Shown in pieces: positions 45,436 to 54,900 of a stretch of DNA of 64,000 nt; positions within the stretch are counted from its first letter, which is position 1; each line of letters begins with the position of its first letter. The DNA comes from Candidatus Helarchaeota archaeon (lineage in GTDB: Archaea > Asgardarchaeota > Lokiarchaeia > Helarchaeales > RDOG01): positions 496,001-560,000 of the forward strand of contig JAHPZH010000002.1 of the NCBI GenBank assembly GCA_019058315.1. Direction: 5' to 3'. The notes beneath the pieces are model-generated. The model was not told the DNA's origin. It worked only from the letters and a program-made list of their open reading frames with translations, and did not search any database. Position numbers and translations under genes: made by a program.

Positions 45436-46518
45436 ATGGCGAAAGAAATTCGAGTTGCCATAAGTGGTCTTGGTAATTGTGCAGCTAGTTTAATTCAAGG
45501 TGTTTATTATTATCAGAATGCACCCGAAGATAAAGAGATTCCCGGATTAATGCATGTAAATTTTGGTGGATATCATGTAAACAGTATTAAATTTGTTGCA
45601 GCATTTGAAGTAAATAAATTGAAAATTGGACAAGATTTGAGTGAAGCAATAAATGCAGACCCTAATTGTACTGCTAGATTTTTTGAAGTTCCTAAACAAG
45701 GAGTTACAGTTTTACCAGGACCCATTAGTGATGGTGTAGCATCCCATATGATCGAACCTTTTCATTGCTATGATCCTAAAGAAACCGAACCTGTTGATCT
45801 TGTGGAAGCACTTCATGCTGCAAAGGCTGATATGTTAGTAAATTATTTACCAGTAGGTAGTCATGAGGGGGCAAAAACATATGCCCAGGCAGCATTAGAT
45901 GCAGGAATTGCTTATGTAAATTGTATTCCAGAATTTATCGCATCAGATGCGACTTGGAGTAAGAAATTTGAAGATGCTGGAATACCTGTAGCTGGTGATG
46001 ATATTAAATCTCAAGTGGGGGCTACCATAGTTCATAGAACTTTAGCTGACCTACTTGTAAAGCGTGGTGTTAAATTAGAAGAGACTTATCAACTGAACAT
46101 TGGCGGCAATACTGATTTTTTAAACATGACCGAAGAAGCTAGGCTTATATCAAAACGTATAAGTAAAACTAAAGCAGTTACTAGTCTAGTTCCTTATGAA
46201 GTTCCAGTGAGAATTGGCCCTTCGGATTATGTTGAATTTCTTGGAGATAAAAAAATATGTTATATTCATATGAAGGGAAGAAAATTTGGAGACCAACCTA
46301 TAACTCTAAATGTAAAATTATCAGTTGAGGATTCGCCTAACTCTGCTGGTGTTGTTATTGATGCCGTTAGAGCCGTAAAACTGGCGCTTGACAGAAAAAT
46401 TGGAGGAGCTTTATTGGGAATTTCATCATATTCATTTAAACATCCCCCAATTCAAGTTCCGGATAGTGAAGCTTATCTCTGGGTCGAGGATTTCATCCAA
46501 GGTAAGCGAGAAAGATAA
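45436..46518 (+). CDS. ino1: Myo-inositol-1-phosphate synthase
   Basis: 360 residues. IRVAISGLGNCAASLIQGV is the NAD site; AFEVNKLKIGQDL, VNYLPVGSHEGAKTYAQAAL, YVNCIPEFIAS and AGDDIKSQVGATIVHRTLA (catalytic Lys) match archaeal/actinobacterial enzymes. It makes inositol phosphate from glucose-6-phosphate for archaetidylinositol lipids. A phosphoesterase gene follows 27 nt downstream. In this window it is 23 kb away from the IolB-like gene. Confidence 0.95.
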   Translation: MAKEIRVAISGLGNCAASLIQGVYYYQNAPEDKEIPGLMHVNFGGYHVNSIKFVAAFEVNKLKIGQDLSEAINADPNCTARFFEVPKQGVTVLPGPISDGVASHMIEPFHCYDPKETEPVDLVEALHAAKADMLVNYLPVGSHEGAKTYAQAALDAGIAYVNCIPEFIASDATWSKKFEDAGIPVAGDDIKSQVGATIVHRTLADLLVKRGVKLEETYQLNIGGNTDFLNMTEEARLISKRISKTKAVTSLVPYEVPVRIGPSDYVEFLGDKKICYIHMKGRKFGDQPITLNVKLSVEDSPNSAGVVIDAVRAVKLALDRKIGGALLGISSYSFKHPPIQVPDSEAYLWVEDFIQGKRER

Positions 46519-46544
46519 TTACTAATGAAAATCATTAAAATAAA

Positions 46545-47255
46545 ATGATACAAATAGCTGCTTGTGCTGATATTCATTCTCCAAAATATATAGAAGAATT
46601 CGAAAATTCTCTTAAAAAAATCAAAATACAAATTGATCTCTTTTTATTTGCAGGGGATTTAATTCTAAAGGGAAAATATGAAGAAATATATAAATTAATA
46701 GGCATTTTAGATAAATATGAAATAACAAATATCTATTCTGTCTTTGGTAATGAAGAATATGATACGCTTTATGACAAGATCCTTGAATTAGCTGCTGATA
46801 AAATTACTTTTTTAAAAGATCAAACAAAATTATTAAAGATAAAAAATAAAAGTGTCGGTATTGTCGGAACAAAGGGGTCATTAGATCGACCTACGTTTTG
46901 GCAAGCAAAGAATATCCCTGATATTTCTAAAACTTACACTGATAGAATTTTTAAAATAGAAGAGCTTTTAAAAAATTTAAAGACTGATTTTAAAATATTT
47001 CTCTCACATTATGCTCCTACTTTCTTGACTTTAAGTGGTGAGAAAAAATCTGCATTTCCTTCTATTGGATCTAAACGATTTGAACCTATTTTAAAAAAAT
47101 ATCCCCCTGATATTGTTATTCATGGTCATTCTCATATTGGAAGGAAATTTGCTTATTTGGGTTCGATTCCTATTTATAATGTAGCATTTCCACTTAGAAG
47201 AGCAGTAACTATGATTAAATTACCCACAAGAGGTTCGTTATTAAGCTATTTTTAG
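46545..47255 (+). CDS. Calcineurin-like phosphoesterase
   Basis: 236 residues with the five metallophosphatase blocks: ACADIHS, FAGDLI, FGNEEYD, LSHYAPT and IHGHSHIG. The second block's Asp and the GNxE (Glu replaces the usual His, as in YfcE-like archaeal proteins) suggest a two-metal site. Close coupling to ino1 may point to an inositol-phosphate or lipid-related substrate, but this is inference. Confidence 0.85.
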   Translation: MIQIAACADIHSPKYIEEFENSLKKIKIQIDLFLFAGDLILKGKYEEIYKLIGILDKYEITNIYSVFGNEEYDTLYDKILELAADKITFLKDQTKLLKIKNKSVGIVGTKGSLDRPTFWQAKNIPDISKTYTDRIFKIEELLKNLKTDFKIFLSHYAPTFLTLSGEKKSAFPSIGSKRFEPILKKYPPDIVIHGHSHIGRKFAYLGSIPIYNVAFPLRRAVTMIKLPTRGSLLSYF

Positions 47256-48224
47256 TTAATTTTGTAACGTTCTTCTTTCAATTAATTTTTGTCCCACGTG
47301 TCTAAACAAATTTGTTACATTATCCCCTGTTTTTGCGGAAGTTTCAAAATATTCAAAACCTAATTCATCAGCCTTTTGTTTTCCTTCTTCTGGAGAAATA
47401 TTTCTTTCGGTTTGTAAATCTTTTTTATTTCCAACTAGTAAAAATACACCATTTTTATTCCCATATTGATGTATCTCATCTAACCAGTAGTCAACTTTTC
47501 GAAATGAATCTCTATCCGAAAGATCGAATAAAATTAAGAAGGATTGAGTATTTGGATAATAAACCTTACGAAGGCTTTTAAAAGAATTTTGTCCTGAAAC
47601 ATCCCAAGCAGTAAATGAAAAGTTAGTATGAGAATTATATTCAAAAGTATATCTTTTTATGTCGACACCTAAAGTAGGTTTATAATTCGATTCAAATCTA
47701 TCTTCAACAAATCTATTTAATAAGGAGGTCTTTCCTACTCCTGAACTTCCAACAATTACAGTTTTATAAAGAAATTTCTTTCTAGGTTTTATTTTTTCTT
47801 TTATCTCTTTTTTTGATAGTTCAGGTGTTTGATATTTTATCCAGTCTTCGTATTTGAACTCCATATCTAATATACCTGAAAATGGTTGAAATCTATCGAT
47901 ATCTAAATCCCAGTTTTCAAGATTTCCAAAAATTTTAAGAAATTTATTACCAACTGCACTCATATATTCTCTCATTTGACTAATTTCATCCGATCGTTCA
48001 CAACCAGCCACGATCAAAATTTCTCCAAAGTTCATGTAAATAAATTTTGCATCCTTTAAAGAAATACTGTCAATTTCACCCTTTCCACTTTCTTTAGCAA
48101 ACGTATCAAGTGCAATAAAAAATCCAGAAATTAAATCTTCTCCCATTTGAATAGTAGAGTTTCCAAAATTTTTATGGAATAAATTTTCCCCGCTATTTTT
48201 AATAATCCATATATTGTTAATCAT
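47256..48224 (-). CDS. Longin-like domain fused to Rab-like small GTPase
   Basis: 322 residues. Residues ~1-115 look like a longin/profilin-type domain (NNIWIIKNSGENLFHKNFG, a two-helix segment, KFIYMNFGEILIVAG). Residues ~150-318 are a Rab/Ras GTPase with P-loop GSSGVGKTS (159-167), switch Thr184, G3 DVSGQ (208-212), NKKD (266-269) and SAK (296-298); Gln212 is kept. The G3 Ala/Thr is Ser. There is no C-terminal Cys for prenylation, so the longin part may give membrane or partner binding. The GTPase half is closely similar to that at 57.6 kb. Confidence 0.85.
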   Translation of the reverse strand: MINNIWIIKNSGENLFHKNFGNSTIQMGEDLISGFFIALDTFAKESGKGEIDSISLKDAKFIYMNFGEILIVAGCERSDEISQMREYMSAVGNKFLKIFGNLENWDLDIDRFQPFSGILDMEFKYEDWIKYQTPELSKKEIKEKIKPRKKFLYKTVIVGSSGVGKTSLLNRFVEDRFESNYKPTLGVDIKRYTFEYNSHTNFSFTAWDVSGQNSFKSLRKVYYPNTQSFLILFDLSDRDSFRKVDYWLDEIHQYGNKNGVFLLVGNKKDLQTERNISPEEGKQKADELGFEYFETSAKTGDNVTNLFRHVGQKLIERRTLQN

Positions 48225-48854
48225 TTCAAATTGTCCCTTCTAATGAATAAAAATCGGAGCCATTTATGTCATATTTAGGATTTTATGATAATTAAGGTTA
48301 CTAATTTCACATAATACCCGTTTCATTTAAAAAACTATTGTGGGAAAATTAGAAATAAATACAAAAAATATTGTGAAATTCTTAAATATTTAATAAAAAC
48401 ATTGTAAATTTTAAATAGACCATTAGAGAATCTTAAAAATTGATAAATATTTTTGTGAATTTCGAAAAAAAAGCTTGATATTAAAAAAAAAATCTACTTA
48501 AATATTTTTATTTCTATTCCTTTCAAATAAGCCTATTCATCTTTTTAATTCAAATTTGGGAGAAAAGATATATAAGACCATATATAATTAAAGCTTGAAT
48601 ATTATTCTCATATTTAAATGATAATAATAAATTAAATCAACAAGATTGGAAATTTTTATATGAAAATATCAATGTAGAAAACTATTTTAATAACAAAAGA
48701 TTATGAGATATTTAGAGGAATGATAAATAAAATTTTTTAAATAACCCCGAATTAATTATCAAATCTTTTATAATTCAGAATTAATTTCAAAATTTTTTTA
48801 ATTAATGAAAAATATCATTCTATATTTGACGAATTATCTTACATTGGTGTTTAA
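48225..48854. other. AT-rich divergent intergenic region
   Basis: 630 nt between the longin-GTPase and the coiled-coil protein, which are divergent. A GGGAG site at 48558 is not followed by a usable start. No RNA or repeat was found. Confidence 0.35.
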
Positions 48855-50759
48855 ATGAAGGAGGAATCGAAAGAAAATTCATTAAAATTAACTTCAGAAG
48901 AGACTTTAAAATCATATGGTTTAGATGCGAATAGTATTAATACGTATTTCAACTTAACTGGGAGAGGTCCCGTTGCTATAGGGGAAATTAACATTTTAAC
49001 TGGATTATCGACTGAAGAGGTCCAGAAAATTATCGATGTATTGCTCGAGAAGGGTCTAGTTAGAAGTATTCCTTCTATTGTTCCTAGATATGAAGCACTT
49101 CCCCCATATATGGTGCTATTACAACAGTTAAATGATTTTCAGGATTTCGTTAGAAATCTTCAATCAGGTTCATCAAGTTCATTAGGCATTCAATTAAAGA
49201 AAGTACAGGATAGTATTGATAAAATTAAACAATTAAAAGATTTTCAAAACTCTCTAAATGAAGTTAGAGATAGTGTACCTAAATCTATAAATGATCAATT
49301 AAAGAAATTTGAAGATCAAATTAGTGAATTTACACATTTAGAGAAAATTCGTTCTTTTATTCATCAAACCGAATCCGATATGACAAAATCGTTAGAAGAA
49401 CAATTTGGCGATTTTGAAGAAAAGTCAGATACACAAATACTGAAACAATTTACAGAATTTGAAAATTTTATGAATGAAATAAAAATGAAATTTATGCAAG
49501 ATTTGCAGATTCAATTTGGTAATTTTATGGGACAATTTGGTAGATTAATGGATAGTTTCATGAGCTTTTCTCAATTTATCGTTAATACTAGTGAAATGAC
49601 ACCTGATCTTCTACGAAAGGAATTTAAAAAATTTGAAGACCAAGTTCAAGGTTTAAAATCAAAAATATCTCAGGAATTTGAAACTCGATTCAAAATGAAG
49701 GCCTTTAAGCAATTTATAGAAAATTTTGTTCAGGATATTGTAATCAAAGAATTTAATTCCATTCGTGAAAGTTTTCAAGATGATGTTATTAAAGTAACTG
49801 CTTCAACTTTTTCAAGAATTGAAGAACAAACTGAAAATATTTCAGGAAATATGTTAACAGAAATTGATAATTTAAAATCATTATTTAGTGAAAAAATTGT
49901 CCAAGGTGTAGAAAATAATGTTAATAATATAGATAGTCAAATGAAAAGCATATCAAATGCTGTTAAAACTCAACTTATAACTCTTGAAGAACTATTTAGA
50001 AAGGGAATTATTAACAAATTACAAGAAAATATGCAAGAAGCAGAAAAAAAGATTGATGGCTCAACTCAAAGCATTACCGACGATCTTAAAGTTTGGCTAA
50101 CAGAAAGTCTTGGCAAAAATATCCGCGAAAATTTAATTCACACTCTTAATAATCTTGATAAACAATTAAGTACATCATCAAGTGATATTTTAGATATTTT
50201 TACAAATTTAGAGAATATTTTTAGAGAAAATATAATTAACTCCCTTCAAGAAGTATTAAAGTCAATTGAGCAAAGAATTGAACTTTCAGAGAAGACTATG
50301 AAAGATTTTTGGCAAATTGCTAAAGAAAAAGCTGTCTTTAAATTTGAAGATATTTGGTTTGTTCGTGGCAGGGAAGGAATGATCGCTCAAATAAATGAAT
50401 TAATAAATCATACAAAAGCAAGAATTCTAATTGTAGCACCAAATTTAGAGGACATTGATGTGACTTCTCTTAAGAATTTATCATCACATATAAATGTCCG
50501 AATAGCTGCAAAAATAAATTTGGACAAACCTACATGTAAAGATATATTGAACCAACTCCAAAAATTTTCAAATATTGAGTTAAGAAACTATATTAAAAAA
50601 GATCTTTGGGGAGCAGTAAAAGATGGAGAGGAAATCGTTATAGGAGTAGCCTCTGAGAAAGAAGTTGCTGGAATGGCTTCTATTTTAATAGATCATGTCC
50701 GTATGTTTCTAAATCCTCTCGAAAATGCTTGGCTAATTGGAAAAAAACAATGGCAGTGA
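48855..50759 (+). CDS. TrmB-like protein with a very long coiled coil
   Basis: 634 residues. Residues ~15-75 are a TrmB-type winged helix (INTYFNLTGRGPVAIGEINI, then LVRSIPSIVPRYEALPP). Residues ~80-510 are almost purely helical with repeated phenylalanine-spaced heptads (QFGDFEEK, QFGNFMGQFG), so a long coiled coil. Residues ~515-634 (FKFEDIWFVRGREGMIAQIN..ARILIVAPNLEDI..) are the PLD-like sugar/effector end domain of TrmB. The coiled coil is far longer than in TrmB. Transcription regulator or a structural protein with a DNA-binding end are both possible. Confidence 0.7.
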   Translation: MKEESKENSLKLTSEETLKSYGLDANSINTYFNLTGRGPVAIGEINILTGLSTEEVQKIIDVLLEKGLVRSIPSIVPRYEALPPYMVLLQQLNDFQDFVRNLQSGSSSSLGIQLKKVQDSIDKIKQLKDFQNSLNEVRDSVPKSINDQLKKFEDQISEFTHLEKIRSFIHQTESDMTKSLEEQFGDFEEKSDTQILKQFTEFENFMNEIKMKFMQDLQIQFGNFMGQFGRLMDSFMSFSQFIVNTSEMTPDLLRKEFKKFEDQVQGLKSKISQEFETRFKMKAFKQFIENFVQDIVIKEFNSIRESFQDDVIKVTASTFSRIEEQTENISGNMLTEIDNLKSLFSEKIVQGVENNVNNIDSQMKSISNAVKTQLITLEELFRKGIINKLQENMQEAEKKIDGSTQSITDDLKVWLTESLGKNIRENLIHTLNNLDKQLSTSSSDILDIFTNLENIFRENIINSLQEVLKSIEQRIELSEKTMKDFWQIAKEKAVFKFEDIWFVRGREGMIAQINELINHTKARILIVAPNLEDIDVTSLKNLSSHINVRIAAKINLDKPTCKDILNQLQKFSNIELRNYIKKDLWGAVKDGEEIVIGVASEKEVAGMASILIDHVRMFLNPLENAWLIGKKQWQ

Positions 50760-50808
50760 AGCCTATCCCAATTTAAAGTTCTCGATTTCAGAATAAGTCT
50801 TATTGAAC

Positions 50809-51900
50809 TTAGCTATAATTTTTTTCCAATAGTTCAAAGTGCTTTACAGCAAGAGGTCTATCTAATTTTCGAAGTCTAAGTAAATTTCTGATATTTTCAA
50901 GTAAATAACTTGGAAAAAAGGTTTGGAACTTAATATCACTTGTTAATAATGTCCATTTTTTTAATTTATGGTCTTTAAACTCAGCAAAAATGTTCATTCT
51001 CAATAAATTTTGGTATACATCTTCAATTTCTTCTTTATCAAAATCTGAATGCTTTGAAATTTCTTCAGTGAGTATTGGTTGTTTTCGTAGTATTGAAATT
51101 AAATCATAATATATAGGATTTGTAATAATTTCAGCTAACCTTTCGATGTCTCTTGAGGAAGGTGTATATGCTTTAAAATATTCTATAAGATATTGAATGT
51201 AATCATTAGCCATAACAGAGGAAAATTTTTTTGACTGAACTTTTGAGATAATATCATATGGCGGAAACCGAGTCCCATAAAAATCGCGAATTAAGAAGAC
51301 ATTTTCAACTCTTCCTTTCTTAATAAAATCTCTAATAATTAAATTGCCTCTTATCAAATGGGATAATAAACTATCCATATTGGAAATGGTCTCTCCAAGT
51401 TCTTTTTCTAGTCTATCTTTTAGATCCATTATTGTTAATGGCCCTTCTTTAAGGATTTCAAAAAGCTTATTCAATTTATAATCTTTTAGAATAAATGCAT
51501 AAATTTGTTCCTGAGTTAATTTACTGGATTTAACTATATACAAGAAAGTTTTTGACAAAATATCTTTAAATTTCTCTGTTCCAACATTTGAAATAATATT
51601 ATTCACTGATTCTAATAGTGGATCTTCAAACCAATTTGTATCTTCATCAATATCTAATAAAATAGCAATTGCATATTGAGTTTGGACATCAATTCCTGTA
51701 AAATAACTCAAAACATTATCTGCACCTGATAATTTAATGGATAATAATCCTGGTCTTCCTTCTCCCATTGCATGTGATGTATAGATTCTCATAATTTCAT
51801 CTTGTTCAATTTTAAGATCTTCGGGATATTTTGAATCTAATATAACTCCTTCTTTATCGTCCCATTTTATAACTGCTATTCCTTTAGGGATTTTAATCAC
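50809..51900 (-). CDS. Longin-like N-terminus plus winged-helix protein
   Basis: 363 residues, GTG start. Residues ~1-125 have a profilin/longin-like beta pattern (GIAVIKWDDKEGVILDSKYP, LLSIKL, YAIAILLDIDED). Two helical winged-helix regions follow: ~140-215 (LFEILKEGPLTIMDLKDRL) and ~255-325 (LISILRKQPILTEEISKHSD). It is 18 nt downstream of the giant surface-protein gene on the same strand, so probably its operon partner. Its assigned domains are inferred from pattern only. Confidence 0.5.
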   Translation of the reverse strand: MIKIPKGIAVIKWDDKEGVILDSKYPEDLKIEQDEIMRIYTSHAMGEGRPGLLSIKLSGADNVLSYFTGIDVQTQYAIAILLDIDEDTNWFEDPLLESVNNIISNVGTEKFKDILSKTFLYIVKSSKLTQEQIYAFILKDYKLNKLFEILKEGPLTIMDLKDRLEKELGETISNMDSLLSHLIRGNLIIRDFIKKGRVENVFLIRDFYGTRFPPYDIISKVQSKKFSSVMANDYIQYLIEYFKAYTPSSRDIERLAEIITNPIYYDLISILRKQPILTEEISKHSDFDKEEIEDVYQNLLRMNIFAEFKDHKLKKWTLLTSDIKFQTFFPSYLLENIRNLLRLRKLDRPLAVKHFELLEKNYS

Positions 51901-51918
51901 TTCCTTAATTTAATTAAT

Positions 51919-54900
51919 TTATTTCTTTTTACCTGCTTTTTTTTCCATTTTTCCAAAACCTTTTTTCTTACCAGTTAAAGGTATTAAAATTTCATTCTGG
52001 AATTTTTCAAAATCTTTTTCGACTAACCCAGAAATTAGATCTGTTCTGGAGCCAACTTCAAATGGTTTAACGGTCTTTTTCTTTTTAATATTCTTAATTG
52101 CCTTTCGCATTCTCCTTACAATCACCGGATATCTAAAATGTCTATACCAAGCCATATATACCGATAATCCTGCAATTGCGCCTACCATAGGAATTATTAT
52201 CATTGCTAATAATGGCCTAATATCTTCTGGTGGGAAAAATAGTGGTGGCTGTTCTTTTCCAGGTTCTTGTGGTGGAAGTTGAACAACAAGATAAATTATT
52301 ATATTTAAAGCTGTATAATTTTCTTTGAATGCTGAAATAGTAATATCATATGTTTTTGTTGTCATAGGGGCATCCATTGTAAATTCATATGTCCCATCTA
52401 GATTATCGGTTAAATTTCCTTCTCCTCTTACCCAATAGTATGTTACTGTGGCGTTCTTTATGAACTCTATCCAACCCGTTGAAGAATTATCAACCTCAAA
52501 AGTAACTCTAATCGTGAAACTACTTCCAGGTGTAACATTTAATATATTATATTCAGCTGTCAGAATGGTTGGTATGTTAAAAATTTTTAATAAAAATGTA
52601 TCAGTTTTTATTTTATAACCTAAATTAGAACCGTTAGCTTTAACAAATATATAATAAACACCAATACCAAGATTACTTGTATTTAAATTTAAATAGTAGA
52701 AACCAGAGCTATTATAATTAAAACCACCAGCACCTAATGAATCCTCACTATAGGTAATATTTGCGTTTTCAATTGGTTTGCCACTTGAATCATTATAATA
52801 TAATTTCAATGTAATATTTTGTTTTAAATAAGTGTCATCAAGATCTTCTAATATAAGAGTTGCATCTATAAGTTCAATAAATATACTAATAGGGATTGAA
52901 GCATTTGCATAATTTGACTTATTTGCGGTAATATAAATCAAAAATGTTCCTACTCGACCAAAGATCGAAGTATTAAAGGTAAGATTATAAATTCCAGATG
53001 AAGAAATCTCAAAGTAAGAATAATTACTTAAAGACCAGTATTGTGCTCCAAACTCGAAGCTAACAGATAGATTTGCATCAGAAATTAATGTATTATTATC
53101 AGTATCACCATATGAAATTAGAATTGAAATATTAGATCTAAATTCAACAGGATCTGGTTGAATATAACTGAGATTTGTAAATATATTGTGAATATTTATT
53201 GATATGTAAATTTCTCTTGTTTCATATTTCGACTTACTTGCATTAATTTTCAAAGTGTAGGTTCCAATTGTTTTTGATGTCGAATTTAAAGTTATTGTAT
53301 ATTTTCCTGATCCCACCTCTTGAATTGTATAATAACCCAAGTCCCAATTACATTGAATAGTAGCATTTGAAATCCCTTGTGTTGAAGTTTCATTATAAAA
53401 TATTTCTATAGTTTCATTTCTTCCCCAAGGAACAAATACTCCACCTACTTGAGGGGATGTGAGCGTTGTACTTCTATCGACAACAAAAATACTAATGGGA
53501 TTTGTAGCATTAGCATAATTTGCTTTATATGCGGTTACATAGATCACATATGTTCCTCCACCTCCAAAAATGGAAGTATTAAAGGTAAGATTATAAGTTC
53601 CAGATGGAGAAATCTCAAAGTAAGAATAATTATTTAAAGGCCAATATTGAGCACCCAGTTCAAAGCTAACCGTAATATTTGCATTTGATATTAATGTACC
53701 ATTATCTATATCTCCATATTCAAGTTGAATAGTAATATTTCTATCTATTCCAACGGGACTGGGTTGAATGTAAGTTAAATTTGTATATATATTACGGATA
53801 TTTATTGAAATAAAAATTTCCTTTGTTTCATATTTTGCCTTACTTGCATTAATTTTTAACGTATAAGTCCCAATCGTTTTTATTGTTGTATTTAAAGTTA
53901 TATTATATTGACCAAAACCCACTTCTTGAATGGTATAATAACCCGAGTTCCAATTACATTTTACAGTTGCATTCGAAATCCCTGGTCCAAGTGATTCATT
54001 ATAATAAACATCTATAGTTACATTTCTTCCCGAAGGAACGAATAGACCCCCTATCTGAGGAGAGGTGAGCGTTGAAGTTCTATCGCCAACAAAGATACTA
54101 ATAGGGGTTGTAGCGTTCGCATAATTTGATTTATTTGCTGTGACATAAATCACATAAGTCCCTCCACCACCAAAAACCGAGGTATTAAACGTGAGGTTAT
54201 AAGTTCCTGGGGAAATCTCTTGATAGGAGAAATTATTTAGAGGCCAATATTGGGCATCAAAATCAGAGCTGACAGTGATGTTTGCACCTGAAATTAACGT
54301 GCCGTTATCAATATCTCCATATGTAAGTTGAATAGTAACGTTTCTATCTATTCCTATAGGGCTGGGCTGAACATATGTGATATTTGTATATATATTGCGG
54401 ATATTTATTGATATGAAAATTTCTTGACCTATATATTTCAACTTACTTGCATTAATTTTTAACGTGTAGGTTCCAATCGTCTTTACTGTTGTATTTAAAA
54501 TTATTCTATATTGCCCTGAGCCCATCTCTTGAATGATGTAGTAGCCTGCGTCCCAATCACATTTTACCGTTGCATTAGAAATCCCTAAGCCAAGTGATTC
54601 ATTATAATTAACATCTATGGTAATATTTTTTCCCCAAGGAACGAACAGCCCACCTATCTGAGGAGAAGTGAGAGTCGTACTCCTATCGCTAACAAAGATA
54701 CTAATAGGGGTTGTAGCGTTCGCATAATTTGATTTATTTGCTGTGACATAGATCACATAAGTCCCTCCACCACCAAAAACCGAGGTGTTAAACGTGAGGT
54801 TATAAGTTCCTAGGGAAATCTCTTGATAGGAGAAATTATTTAAAGACCAATATTGAGCACCAAGATCAGAGCTGACAGTGATGTTTGCACCTGAAATTAA

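Noticed and set aside
48605..48710. A 34-codon open stretch reading ...DWKFLYENINVENYF.
   Set aside because: It has no usable start codon or ribosome site and is too short to judge.
53449..53637. Short forward-strand frames inside the giant reverse-strand surface gene.
   Set aside because: They mirror the repeat structure of the real gene and have no family features.
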